Origin: Treponema sp. UBA6367
GTDB lineage: Bacteria > Spirochaetota > Spirochaetia > Treponematales > Treponemataceae
Direction of reading: 5' to 3'
Length of the DNA stretch: 51,496 nt
Assembly (NCBI GenBank): GCA_002437725.1
Contig: DJRF01000010.1
Span: 480,708-532,203 of the forward strand
Below are positions 1-8,310 of the stretch, piece by piece. The position numbers were made by a program, and so were the translations under genes. Numbering within the stretch: the stretch's first letter is position 1; each line of letters starts with the position of its first letter. The notes under the pieces are model-generated. The model made no database searches. It was not told the origin of the DNA and worked only from the letters and a program-made list of their open reading frames with translations.

Positions 1-75
1 TCTTCACAAATTGTAAATTCGCTTACGTTTTTGTTCTTTTTCCTAAAAATTCGAAGTTCAGGCTAATTAAAATAA
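1..75 (+). repeat. Intergenic repeat family R1, copy at window start
   Basis: TCTTCACAAATTGTAAATTC, then CGCTTACG with T runs, then CTAAAAATTCGAAGTTCAGG and CTAATTAA. It resembles 28218-28290 in the first half and 24523-24585 / 46335-46388 in the second half. Upstream gene is outside the window. Confidence 0.5.
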
Positions 76-78
76 TGT

Positions 79-105
79 TAAACCAAATTTTTTATATACC
101 GATAA
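79..105 (+). promoter_or_regulatory. sigma-28 (FliA-type) flagellar promoter upstream of flgF
   Basis: TAAACCAA at 79-86 and ACCGATAA at 98-105 are separated by exactly 11 bases. The sigma-28 consensus is TAAAGTTT-N11-GCCGATAA, so the -10 matches 7 of 8 and the -35 keeps TAAA. It sits 43 bases before the flgF ATG. The position, in front of a rod-gene block, supports flagellar sigma factor control. Transcription start not verified. Confidence 0.75.
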
Positions 106-148
106 ATAAGTAGAGAGAGAAATCTTATTGACTTTCACGGAGGCGGAA

Positions 149-949
149 ATGATAAGAGGGTGGTACATCGGCGCTTCAGGAATGACTGCTCAGCAGAACA
201 GGCTTGACGCTATATCCAACAATCTTGCGAATGTCGATACTGCAGGTTATAAAAAGGACGTTACAGTTTCTAAAAATTTTCCTGAGCTTTTACTTAGAAG
301 AATGAATTTTGACGGAGTTTATGAAACGCCGTTTGGTTCTGCAGATGCGGCTCCTGTAATTGGAAAATTAGGACTTGGGGTAGAAACTAACGAGAATTAC
401 ACAGATTTTGAGCAGGGTTCCTTTAAGGCAACAGAATCTAAAACAGATTTTGCGTTTGGAGGAGAAGGATTTTTTTCTGTGCAAACACCTTATGGTGAAC
501 GCTATACAAGAGATGGAAACTTTATTGTTGGAAAAGAGGGGATTCTTCTAACAAAAGCTGGCTATCCTGTACTTGGGGAAAATGGATACATTCAAGTTGG
601 CGACAAAGATTTTTCTGTAAATGAAGATGGCATGATTTATAGCGCTGATAACAATGATGTCATTGACCGTTTTAAAGTTGTTCGCTTTGACAATGAACGC
701 TACCTAAAAAAAATGGGCGGAAGTCTTTATTCTTCAAATGAAATTTCTGGTCCTGCGCACATAGCGGAAGGTAATGAGCGGCCAAAATTTCTTCAGGGAT
801 TCATTGAAACTTCAAACGTAAATGTTGTAAACGAAATGGTCCAGATGATTGAAGTAAACAGAGCGTATGAAGCGAATCAAAAGACCATAACAAGCGAAGA
901 TTCCATGATGGGAACTTTATGGTCAAAAACAGCAATTTTTAATAGATAG
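149..949 (+). CDS. flgF: Flagellar basal-body rod protein FlgF/FlhO
   Basis: Rod protein of the flagellar basal body, part of the axial structure linking MS ring and hook (periplasmic in spirochaetes). The N-terminus carries the rod/hook family signature (IRGWYIGASGM, then AISNNLANVDTAGYK). The C-terminus has the matching heptad region ending near the ETSNVNVVNEMVQMIEVNRAYE motif. I chose the ATG at 149 because GGAGG lies 5 bases upstream; an in-frame TTG at 128 has no ribosome site. Gives 266 aa, normal for the family. Followed 12 bases later by the paralogous flgG. A sigma-28 promoter lies upstream. Confidence 0.93.
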   Translation: MIRGWYIGASGMTAQQNRLDAISNNLANVDTAGYKKDVTVSKNFPELLLRRMNFDGVYETPFGSADAAPVIGKLGLGVETNENYTDFEQGSFKATESKTDFAFGGEGFFSVQTPYGERYTRDGNFIVGKEGILLTKAGYPVLGENGYIQVGDKDFSVNEDGMIYSADNNDVIDRFKVVRFDNERYLKKMGGSLYSSNEISGPAHIAEGNERPKFLQGFIETSNVNVVNEMVQMIEVNRAYEANQKTITSEDSMMGTLWSKTAIFNR

Positions 950-961
950 GTAAGGTGAGTT

Positions 962-1756
962 ATGGTACGAAGTTTATGGACTGCCGCAACAGGAATGAAC
1001 GGACAGCAGGCAAATATTGATGCGATTTCAAACAATCTTTCTAATGTTAATACTACTGGATATAAACAACAGAGAGTTGAATTTGAAGACTTGCTTTATC
1101 AGAACAAAAAACTTGCAGGCACACCTGCTACAGAAGATACTGTAACTCCTGTTGGAATTCAGCAAGGTTCTGGTGTAAAACTTGCAGCTACGCAAAGAAT
1201 TATGAAGCAGGGAAGTTTGCAGAATACAGGGGTAGATACTGATGTTGCTATTGTTGGCGAAGGTTTTTTTAGAGTTCAAAAGTATGATGGAAGTTATGCT
1301 TATACTCGAGATGGAAGTTTTAAAGTTGATAGCAATGGGCAAGTAGTTAATTCAAACGGTTTGCGAATGTTGCCAGAAATTATTCTTCCAGAAGGCTACG
1401 ATGTTTCTACGCTGAATATTTCACAAGATGGCCGTGTTAGTGTAAAGGTGAATGGAGAAAATGAGCCTATTGAAGTTGGTCAGATTGAACTTTTTAGATT
1501 TCCTAATCCAGTAGGACTTCAAGCTGAGGGTGACAACTTGTTTGTAAAAACAAATGCAAGTGGAGATGCAATAGGCGGCCGTCCAGGATTTGAAGGTATG
1601 GGCGAAGTTAGACATAAATTCCTTGAACTTTCAAACGTTTCAGTCGTAAACGAAATGGTTCAGATGATTGTTGCTCAGCGTGCGTATGAATTTAATTCAA
1701 AAGCCATTCAGACTAGTGATAATATGCTTAGCACCGCTGTAAATATGAAGAGATAA
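962..1756 (+). CDS. flgG: Flagellar basal-body rod protein FlgG
   Basis: Distal rod protein, paralogue of the preceding gene. It begins VRSLWTAATGMNGQQ, the usual FlgG N-terminus, followed by the DAISNNLSNVNTTGYK motif. The central region holds the GEGFFRV and YTRDGSFKVDSNGQ motifs, and the end has the conserved LSNVSVVNEMVQMIVAQRAYE segment that builds the coiled-coil core. At 264 aa it has the standard FlgG length. Spacing of 12 bases to flgF and 23 to the FlgJ-like gene indicates one operon. Confidence 0.96.
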   Translation: MVRSLWTAATGMNGQQANIDAISNNLSNVNTTGYKQQRVEFEDLLYQNKKLAGTPATEDTVTPVGIQQGSGVKLAATQRIMKQGSLQNTGVDTDVAIVGEGFFRVQKYDGSYAYTRDGSFKVDSNGQVVNSNGLRMLPEIILPEGYDVSTLNISQDGRVSVKVNGENEPIEVGQIELFRFPNPVGLQAEGDNLFVKTNASGDAIGGRPGFEGMGEVRHKFLELSNVSVVNEMVQMIVAQRAYEFNSKAIQTSDNMLSTAVNMKR

Positions 1757-1779
1757 CTTTAAGAAATTAGGAGTTTAAG

Positions 1780-2277
1780 ATGCGGCTTGGTTCAATTGAT
1801 ATGATAAACAGATTTAATGCAAATAATTCTTTTAATGCCGCCCAAAAAAGTGAAGAAAAAACAAAATTTTCCGCTCTTATTAGCGAAATTAAAAATAAAA
1901 ACGAATCGCACACAATTGAAAAAGGTCGCATAAATGGCGATTACACTACAGGATTTTCAGGAACTTTTTCCGGAGAAGCTAATAAAAACGCAGCTCCTGT
2001 AGGCTTTGCTGCAAATCAGTCAAATGGCGTTCAAAATAGAAAAATTGACAAAACTTCTGAGCTTTATGAAAAATCTATGGAGCTTGAAAACTATTTTGTA
2101 AAGCAAATGCTAAGTGCCATGCGAAAAACAGTTTCAAAGAGTGCCTTTGGTGGCAACGATTTTGCAAGTCAGATGTATGAAGATATGCTTTTTGATGAAT
2201 ATTCTGTTAGCATGACAAAAAACGCTGGTTTTGGACTTGCAGATCAAATTTATTTAAGTCTTGAAAAAAATGTATAA
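1780..2277 (+). CDS. flgJ: Rod-binding protein FlgJ, N-terminal domain only
   Basis: Periplasmic rod assembly factor. Residues about 95-160 fit the rod-binding domain (LYEKSMELENYFVKQMLSAM, then a segment ending in GLADQIY). The first 90 residues are Asn/Ser-rich and poorly conserved. In enteric bacteria FlgJ also has a C-terminal muramidase; at 165 aa that domain is absent, as is usual in spirochaetes. AGGAG lies just upstream of the ATG. Last gene of the flagellar unit, so it probably acts directly on the FlgF/FlgG rod. Confidence 0.85.
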   Translation: MRLGSIDMINRFNANNSFNAAQKSEEKTKFSALISEIKNKNESHTIEKGRINGDYTTGFSGTFSGEANKNAAPVGFAANQSNGVQNRKIDKTSELYEKSMELENYFVKQMLSAMRKTVSKSAFGGNDFASQMYEDMLFDEYSVSMTKNAGFGLADQIYLSLEKNV

Positions 2278-2281
2278 TAAA

Positions 2282-2308
2282 TTGAATATTCTGTATTATT
2301 AATATAAT
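2282..2308 (+). promoter_or_regulatory. Candidate promoter placing murC on a leaderless transcript
   Basis: TTGAAT at 2282-2287 and TATAAT at 2303-2308 with a 15-base spacer. The -10 ends 8 bases before the murC ATG, so initiation would occur almost at the start codon. No Shine-Dalgarno sequence is present in the bases before the ATG. The short spacer lowers confidence; readthrough from the flagellar genes is the alternative. Confidence 0.45.
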
Positions 2309-2316
2309 ATAGTCTT

Positions 2317-3831
2317 ATGAAAAATATTGGTTTACCTGAAAAACTTTTAGGTGTGCATATCCATTTTGTTGGAATAAAAGGTACTGGAATGGCTGCCTTG
2401 GTTGAAATTTTGCACAATAAGGGAGCAGTTATAACAGGTTCTGATGTTGAAGAACATTTTTATACTGATGAAATTCTTGCAAAACTTGGACTAAAGGCAC
2501 TGCCATTCAGTTCTAAAAATATAACTCCAGAAGTTCAATATGTAGTTTATTCTTCTGCCTATAAACTTGATAAAAATCCTGATTTAATAGAAGCTGTAAA
2601 AAATAATGTTCCATGTCTTTTATATACACAAGCATTAGGAAGTTATTCTTCTCGTGCGTATTCTTGCGGAATTTGCGGAGTTCACGGAAAAACTTCAACA
2701 ACGGGCTTGGCAGGAACAATTCTAAAATACATAGATATTTTACCAGCGCAGGTTCTTGCTGGCAGCGTTATAAATTCTTTTGGAAATACGTGTACTTATA
2801 CATCTCCTTTGATTAAGGATAATAAAAATTTTTCTGAAAATATTTTTGTTGCAGAAACCTGTGAATATCAAAGGCATTTTATGTCCTTTTGTCCTAAAAA
2901 GATTGTTCTAACTTCGGTTGAACCTGATCATCAAGATTTTTATCCAACTTATGCGGATATTCAAAATGCCTTTGTAGATTACATTTGTTTGTTGCCTGCA
3001 GGCGGAGATTTGATTTTTTGCGCTGATGATAAAGGGGCTGCAGAAACTGCTGATATTGCAAAGAAAAAGCGTCCTGATATAAATCTTATTCCTTATGGGC
3101 AAAACGCAATCGGTGATTTTAAATTAACTTTTGGAAACATCGAATCAGAGCAAAATACTTTTAATATTCAGATTTTTTCAAAAAAGCTTGCCATCTGTGT
3201 TCCTGGCAAACATGAAGTTTTAGATGCCTGCGCAGCAGTTGCATTAGTTTGCCAATTATTAAAAGAAAAAAAACTTAAACCTCAGGATTTTTATTCTTTG
3301 ATTTCTAAAGGTCTATTGGCTTTTACTGGCGGAAAGCGCAGAAGCGAAATTATTGGCAAATGCAAAAATTCTTTTGGAGATAGTATTCTTGTTATTGACG
3401 ACTATGGACATCATCCTACAGCAATAAAAACAACGCTTTCTGGATACAAAGAATTTTATAAGGGACGAAAAATAGTAGTAGATTTTATGAGTCACACTTA
3501 TTCAAGAACACAAGCTCTCCTTTCAGAGTTTGCTTCTTCTTTTGATAGCGCTGATGAAATAATTTTGCACAAAATTTATAGTTCCGCTAGGGAAAATCCA
3601 AAAGATTTTTCAATAACAGGAAAAACTCTTTTTGAGCAAGTCAAAAAAAAATATTCTAGTGATAAAACAATTGTTTACTATGAAGAAGTTCTTGATGCAA
3701 CAGATTTTGTTCTTTCTGAATTGCAGAAGAAAGCTCCGTTAAAATATCCTGATGGCTATCTTTTTATTACAATGGGTGCTGGCGATAATTGGAAATTAGG
3801 AGCTGAGATATTAGATAAACTTAAGGCTTAA
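2317..3831 (+). CDS. murC: UDP-N-acetylmuramate--L-alanine ligase (MurC family)
   Basis: ATP-dependent Mur ligase, adding L-Ala to UDP-MurNAc in the cytoplasm in peptidoglycan precursor synthesis. The N-terminal Rossmann part shows HFVGIKGTGMAAL near residue 16. The ATP-binding motif GVHGKTSTT is at residues 121-129. The central domain has the ETCEYQRHF and EPDHQDFYP segments, and the C-terminal domain begins around the DDYGHHPT motif. At 504 aa it is slightly long for MurC. The related ligase Mpl shares these motifs and cannot be fully excluded, but MurC is essential and no other copy is in view. No ribosome site precedes the ATG. Confidence 0.82.
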   Translation: MKNIGLPEKLLGVHIHFVGIKGTGMAALVEILHNKGAVITGSDVEEHFYTDEILAKLGLKALPFSSKNITPEVQYVVYSSAYKLDKNPDLIEAVKNNVPCLLYTQALGSYSSRAYSCGICGVHGKTSTTGLAGTILKYIDILPAQVLAGSVINSFGNTCTYTSPLIKDNKNFSENIFVAETCEYQRHFMSFCPKKIVLTSVEPDHQDFYPTYADIQNAFVDYICLLPAGGDLIFCADDKGAAETADIAKKKRPDINLIPYGQNAIGDFKLTFGNIESEQNTFNIQIFSKKLAICVPGKHEVLDACAAVALVCQLLKEKKLKPQDFYSLISKGLLAFTGGKRRSEIIGKCKNSFGDSILVIDDYGHHPTAIKTTLSGYKEFYKGRKIVVDFMSHTYSRTQALLSEFASSFDSADEIILHKIYSSARENPKDFSITGKTLFEQVKKKYSSDKTIVYYEEVLDATDFVLSELQKKAPLKYPDGYLFITMGAGDNWKLGAEILDKLKA

Positions 3832-3852
3832 AAAGTCAAATAGGAAATTAAA

Positions 3853-4722
3853 ATGACATCGATGACAGGTTATTCTTTTATAGAAAAAACTTTTGAAAAA
3901 GCAATTATTTCTGTTGAAATAAAGTCTGTAAATTCTAGATTTTTAGATCTTAGTATAAATTTACCATCGTTTTTGAATCCTGTAGAATCTTTTTTTAGAG
4001 CAAAAATTTCTGAAAAAATTGTTCGCGGAAAACTAGATGTAAATATTCGTATAAAAGAACTTTCTTCTAGTACAGAAGTTTTACCAGATTCTAGCGCTGC
4101 GCTTTCTTATTTAGAAGCTATAAAAAAAGTTGCTTTAGCATGCGGTTATTCTTTAACCGACATACCTCTTAGCCTTATAATAAGTCAACCTGGAGTTCTT
4201 AATGAAAGTCGTTCTTACGACGTTGAGGCGTACAAAAATATTATAGAACCTGTTTTTGACGAATGTTTTGAAAAATTTATTGCCGACCGCAAACGTGAAG
4301 GCGAAAATCTAAAAAAAGATCTTGAAGAAAAATTAAAAAAACTTTACGAGTGCGCTGTATTTTTTAAAGATTGGCAGCCTCGTATGGAGCAAACTTTTAA
4401 GACACTTATAATGGACAGGTTTAAGGAATTGCTAGGCGATAAAGTTGATGAAAACAGGGTAATGTCAGAAACCGCCGCTATGCTTGTAAAATATACAATT
4501 AACGAAGAAATTGTGCGGTTGTTTAGTCATTTGGATGCTATAAAAATGGAAATAGAAAAAAATCCAACTCCTGGAAAAAGATTAGATTTTATTTGCCAGG
4601 AAATGAATAGAGAAATAAACACAATAGGAAGTAAAACCACTTTTGCAGATGTAAGCGCAATGGTTATTACGGCGAAAGATTCTCTTGAAAACATTAGAGA
4701 GCAAAGTAAAAACGTTGAATAA
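3853..4722 (+). CDS. YicC family endoribonuclease
   Basis: The N-terminus MTSMTGYSFIEK and the C-terminus ending ENIREQSKNVE are hallmarks of the YicC family, whose E. coli member is an RNA endonuclease acting on mRNA/sRNA. At 289 aa it has the family's length. Conserved patches include KSVNSRFLD near residues 24-32 and the DFICQEMNREINTIGSK block near residue 250. GGAA before the ATG serves as ribosome site. It sits between murC and the cytidylate kinase gene with short gaps, suggesting co-transcription. Function in spirochaetes is untested. Confidence 0.9.
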   Translation: MTSMTGYSFIEKTFEKAIISVEIKSVNSRFLDLSINLPSFLNPVESFFRAKISEKIVRGKLDVNIRIKELSSSTEVLPDSSAALSYLEAIKKVALACGYSLTDIPLSLIISQPGVLNESRSYDVEAYKNIIEPVFDECFEKFIADRKREGENLKKDLEEKLKKLYECAVFFKDWQPRMEQTFKTLIMDRFKELLGDKVDENRVMSETAAMLVKYTINEEIVRLFSHLDAIKMEIEKNPTPGKRLDFICQEMNREINTIGSKTTFADVSAMVITAKDSLENIREQSKNVE

Positions 4723-4748
4723 AGTTTTTTATAAGAAAGAGGTGCATT

Positions 4749-5291
4749 TTGAAAATTAATAGAGAATTAAGAATTGCAATAAGTGGAAAATCTGGTTGCG
4801 GAAACACGACTGTAAGTTCAATGTTGAGCAAAGAACTTGGAATTTCTCTAATAAACTATACTTTTAGGCAATTAGCTGCGGAAAAAGGGCTTACATTAGC
4901 ACAGGTTATTGAAAATGCAAAAAATGATGACTTTTACGACAAATATGTTGATACTCATCAAGTTGAATTGGCTAAAAAAGAGTCTTGCGTATTAGGAAGT
5001 AGACTTGCTATCTGGATGTTAAAAGAAGCTGATTTAAAGGTTTATCTTTATGCAGATGACGAAACTCGTGCAAGAAGAGTTTTTAATCGAGAGGGTGGAA
5101 ATCTTGAAGAAATAAAAAAATTTACAGCTATGCGAGATTCTGAAGATTCTAGACGTTATAAAAAACTTTATAATATAGACAATAACAAATATGACTTTGT
5201 GGATTTGTTTATAGATACTTCAAAATTTAATCCAGAACAAATAACTAATTTAATTATTGCTGAATTAAAGAAAAGAAACTTTATTTCATAG
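4749..5291 (+). CDS. cmk: Cytidylate kinase-like P-loop kinase
   Basis: P-loop nucleoside monophosphate kinase. The Walker A motif GKSGCGNTT lies at about residues 13-21, with a lid/Arg-rich segment (ETRARRVFNREGG) near residue 100. The 180-aa length and shape fit the short AAA-type cytidylate kinase-like family (CMP/dCMP phosphorylation) rather than the roughly 220-aa classical Cmk. The start is TTG at 4749, preceded by AAGAAAGAGGTG. Third gene of the murC-yicC-cmk group. Substrate is inferred from family only. Confidence 0.75.
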   Translation: MKINRELRIAISGKSGCGNTTVSSMLSKELGISLINYTFRQLAAEKGLTLAQVIENAKNDDFYDKYVDTHQVELAKKESCVLGSRLAIWMLKEADLKVYLYADDETRARRVFNREGGNLEEIKKFTAMRDSEDSRRYKKLYNIDNNKYDFVDLFIDTSKFNPEQITNLIIAELKKRNFIS

Positions 5292-5317
5292 TTTATAGTT
5301 TTAGTTTATCTAAATGT

Positions 5318-5367
5318 TGGGTTATCAAAAATTTAATACAAAAACATATAAAATTCTTGATAACCCA
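5318..5367 (+). terminator. Inverted repeat between convergent cmk and leuD
   Basis: TGGGTTATCAA at 5318-5328 is repeated inverted at 5357-5367. The arms extend inward (AATTT/AAATT) with one mismatch, giving about 17 pairs around a 16-base loop. It lies between genes transcribed toward each other, so a bidirectional terminator is likely, though neither side has a strong T run. Confidence 0.55.
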
Positions 5368-5422
5368 TAAAACTCAACTTTTTAATTATTTAATTAAAAA
5401 ATGCATTAGTTGTTTTAGCAAA

Positions 5423-5956
5423 TTAATATTTTTTATCTGCAAAACCTATCCAGCCATCATCTTTTATTAAGGCTTTTTCAAAGTCATCAAGCTTAAAAGG
5501 ATAACTTTTTGAAAGCGAGCCTGCAATAAGCTTTACTTTTGCGGTTCCATCATCGTTGAAAACGATTTTACATTCAGTATCTTTGTCGCTGAAAGTTCTG
5601 AACATATCTTCAATAGATTTTTTATCCATTTCAATTGCCATCATGCCACAGTTGTACATATTTTGGCGGAAAATTCTTGCAAAATTTGTTGCAACAACAA
5701 CATAAATTCCGTTTACTTCAAGTGCCCAAGGAGCATGTTCTCTTGAAGAGCCGCAGCCAAAATTTTCTCTGGTAATGATGACTTTTTTTCCTGCTACATC
5801 GGTTTTTGGATTAAAACCTTCTAGTTTTAAGTCTTCTAAAAGATATGGTTTTAAAGCCTGTTTTGAAATTTCTGTAAGATATTTTGCTGGAATAATTTCG
5901 TCTGTATTAATATCAGAACGATCCAAAAAAAGTACATCACCGCCGAATTGTTTCAT
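5423..5956 (-). CDS. leuD: 3-isopropylmalate dehydratase small subunit LeuD
   Basis: Small (swivelling-domain) subunit of isopropylmalate isomerase, second step specific to leucine biosynthesis; cytoplasmic with LeuC. It shows FLDRSDINTDEIIPAKYL near the N-terminus and the substrate-recognition motif FGCGSSREHAPWAL at about residues 65-78. At 177 aa it matches the archaeal-type short LeuD family. A strong AAGGAGGA ribosome site precedes the ATG. It lies 34 bases after leuC. Homoaconitase or methylmalate dehydratase small subunits are alternatives for this family. Confidence 0.88.
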   Translation of the reverse strand: MKQFGGDVLFLDRSDINTDEIIPAKYLTEISKQALKPYLLEDLKLEGFNPKTDVAGKKVIITRENFGCGSSREHAPWALEVNGIYVVVATNFARIFRQNMYNCGMMAIEMDKKSIEDMFRTFSDKDTECKIVFNDDGTAKVKLIAGSLSKSYPFKLDDFEKALIKDDGWIGFADKKY

Positions 5957-5990
5957 TTTATTCCTCCTTATATAATCAATAGGGCATTTT

Positions 5991-7274
5991 TTATTTAAAA
6001 AGTGGAGAGTTTGTAATTTCTCCAGTTATTGCTGTAGCAGCTGCTGTGGCAGGACTCATAAGATGAACCATACCGCCTTTTCCCATTCTTCCATTAAAGT
6101 TCCTGTTTGTTGTTGAAGCGCAAACTTCTCCATTTGCAAGAACACCGTTACTCATTCCAAGACATGCTCCGCAAGTTGGATTTGTTACGCAGAATCCTGC
6201 ATCTAAGAAAATTTCAATTATCCCTTCTTTTAATGCTTGTTTGTAAATTGCAGGAGTTGCAGGACTTACAATGCCTCTTACTCCCATAGCAAGTTTATGT
6301 CCTTTTAGAACTTCGGCTGCAATTCTTAAGTCGCTTATTCTGCCATTTGTACATGAACCGATATAAATTTGATTTACTTTAGTTCCTTTCATTTCAGAAA
6401 CTTTCTTTACTTGGTCTGGTTTATAGCCAAATGTACAAACAGGTTCAAGTTCTGAAAGATCACAAGTTATAACTTTTTCATATTCTGCATCTTCGTCAGA
6501 TTTCCATTGACTGTAATCTTTGATAGCTTCTTCTTTTGATTCATATTCGTCTTTGATAAACGGCCATAAATATTCAACTGTTTTTTCATCTGGATAACAA
6601 ATTCCTGATGTTCCACCTGCTTCAACAGCCATATTACACAAAGTCATTCTTTCTTCCATTCCGAAGTTGTCAATTATAGGACCTGTAAATTCAACTACGC
6701 AGTTTGTAGCCCCATTTACTCCAATTTTGCTTATAAGATAAAGAATAACATCTTTTGCATAAACGCCAGGTTTTAATTTTCCGTTTAGAACGAATTTTAT
6801 GGATTTAGGTTCTCTAAAAGAACATACACCTTTTAAAATTCCTACTTCAAGGTCAGTTGTCCCAACTCCAGCTGCAAACGCTCCAAATGCTCCGTGTGTA
6901 CAAGTATGGCTATCTCCCATTATTACCGTATAACCAGGTCGGACAAAGCCTTTTTCTGGGAAAATTGCGTGGCAAACTCCATTGCATCCAATATCAAAAA
7001 AATCTTTAATCTCATGCCTTGCTGCCCACTCTCTTAAAATTTTGCCCTGCTCAGCAGTTTTGCTATCTTTTGCTGGTGTTACGTGATCAATTACAGCTTT
7101 TATTTTTGTATTGTCAAAAACCTTATCTTTATTTCTTTCTACAAGGTCATTTATTGCAATTGGTGTTGTAATTTCGTGACAAAATACTCTGTCGAGTTTC
7201 AATACGTAAGTATTTGGGAACGGAGTGTCTACAAGATGCTTGTCAAAAATCTTTTGAGCTATTGTTTTACCCAT
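5991..7274 (-). CDS. leuC: 3-isopropylmalate dehydratase large subunit LeuC
   Basis: Aconitase-family [4Fe-4S] enzyme, large subunit partner of LeuD. Three cluster cysteines are visible: IGSCTNGR (Cys near 306) and PTCGACLGM (Cys near 366 and 369). The active-site region has MGDSHTCTHGAFG. The 427-aa length is the HacA/LeuC2 type rather than the roughly 470-aa proteobacterial LeuC. AGGAG precedes the ATG and a sigma-70 promoter lies about 40 bases upstream. No leuA or leuB is in the window, so pathway membership rests on family. Confidence 0.9.
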   Translation of the reverse strand: MGKTIAQKIFDKHLVDTPFPNTYVLKLDRVFCHEITTPIAINDLVERNKDKVFDNTKIKAVIDHVTPAKDSKTAEQGKILREWAARHEIKDFFDIGCNGVCHAIFPEKGFVRPGYTVIMGDSHTCTHGAFGAFAAGVGTTDLEVGILKGVCSFREPKSIKFVLNGKLKPGVYAKDVILYLISKIGVNGATNCVVEFTGPIIDNFGMEERMTLCNMAVEAGGTSGICYPDEKTVEYLWPFIKDEYESKEEAIKDYSQWKSDEDAEYEKVITCDLSELEPVCTFGYKPDQVKKVSEMKGTKVNQIYIGSCTNGRISDLRIAAEVLKGHKLAMGVRGIVSPATPAIYKQALKEGIIEIFLDAGFCVTNPTCGACLGMSNGVLANGEVCASTTNRNFNGRMGKGGMVHLMSPATAAATAITGEITNSPLFK

Positions 7275-7313
7275 TTTTATATCTCCTGAATTTAATAGTA
7301 TTAAAGTTATTTT

Positions 7314-7342
7314 AATATAATTAAATTGCTTTAATATTGCAA
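7314..7342 (-). promoter_or_regulatory. Sigma-70 type promoter for leuCD
   Basis: On the minus strand, TTGCAA (7337-7342) and TATATT (7314-7319) are separated by 17 bases, between the dehydrogenase stop and the leuC start. It would give a leader of about 35 bases. The leader is too short for a T-box or an attenuator. Confidence 0.6.
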
Positions 7343-7362
7343 TAGTTTTTTATACAAGTTTT

Positions 7363-8307
7363 TCAGTATATTGTATTTTGAGGCGTGCCTTGTAGCCACA
7401 TTTCAAAATTTTTAAGTGCTATTTGTAAAAGTCTTTTTCTTGTTTCATAAGGAGCCCATGCTATGTGTGGGGTTAGCACGCAGTTAGGAGCATCCTTTAA
7501 TGGACAATTTTTATCCATAGGTTCGCTGCAAAGGACGTCTGCCGCATATCCTGCAATTTTCCCAGAATAAAGAGCTTGGGCAACATCAGTTTCATTTACA
7601 AGAGCTCCTCGTGCTGTGTTTATAATATAGATGCCATCTTTCATTTGTGAAATAGATTTTTTGTTAATTATTTCAAATGTTTGTTTTGTAAGAGGGGCGT
7701 GAAGGGTGATAATATCTGAATTTGCCCAAAGTTCATTTTGATTTGCACAATTTTTTATTTCTTCGTTAGGAAAGTGCGGACATACTAAAGTGTTCATTCC
7801 GTAGGCAAGTGCGATTTTTTCAGTTTGTTTACCAATATTGCCGTAGCCTAGAATTCCAAGTGTTTTACCGCAAAGTTCTATAAGAGGTTTTTTCCAATAA
7901 CAGAAATCAGGAGAAGAAATCCAATCTCCTTTTTTTACAGATTCGTTGTGAATTGCAACATGATTTGTAAAATATGTTAGCAATGCAAAAACGTGCTGGG
8001 CAACCGCCATTGTGCTATAGGCTGGAATGTAAGTTACGCATAAATTCGCGCTTTTTGCAGCATTTATGTCGATTACATTATATCCCGTTGCCAATACACC
8101 TATGTATTTTAAATTTTTACACTGCTTTAGAATTTTTTCATCTATTAAAACTTTGTTCAGTAGAATACAGTCACTTGTTCCAATTCGTTGAACAACTTCT
8201 TCAGGTTTAGTACGTGGATAAACGACTACATCTGCATATTTTTTAAAACAGTCCCAACTTAAATCGCCAGGATTTAATGCATTTCCGTCGAGAATTGTAA
8301 GTTTCAT
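7363..8307 (-). CDS. D-isomer specific 2-hydroxyacid dehydrogenase
   Basis: NAD(P)-dependent reductase of 2-keto acids (glycerate/hydroxypyruvate or related). The cofactor motif LGILGYGNIGKQ is near residues 147-158. Catalytic residues of the family are visible: Arg in NTARGALV (near 231), Glu in CSEP (near 260) and His in TPHIAWA (near 284). At 314 aa it has the family length. It starts 3 bases after the HMA-like gene, so the two are translationally coupled. Closest in feel to HprA-type enzymes; substrate not deducible. Confidence 0.85.
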   Translation of the reverse strand: MKLTILDGNALNPGDLSWDCFKKYADVVVYPRTKPEEVVQRIGTSDCILLNKVLIDEKILKQCKNLKYIGVLATGYNVIDINAAKSANLCVTYIPAYSTMAVAQHVFALLTYFTNHVAIHNESVKKGDWISSPDFCYWKKPLIELCGKTLGILGYGNIGKQTEKIALAYGMNTLVCPHFPNEEIKNCANQNELWANSDIITLHAPLTKQTFEIINKKSISQMKDGIYIINTARGALVNETDVAQALYSGKIAGYAADVLCSEPMDKNCPLKDAPNCVLTPHIAWAPYETRKRLLQIALKNFEMWLQGTPQNTIY

Positions 8308-8310
8308 AAC

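Noticed and set aside
128..148. Upstream TTG start for flgF
   Set aside because: No ribosome site; GGAGG at 139-143 is spaced for the ATG at 149, which also gives the normal family N-terminus.
1028..1615. Minus-strand open frames opposite flgG
   Set aside because: Composition and length fit shadows of the coding strand; no ribosome site, no recognisable protein, and flgG is certain.
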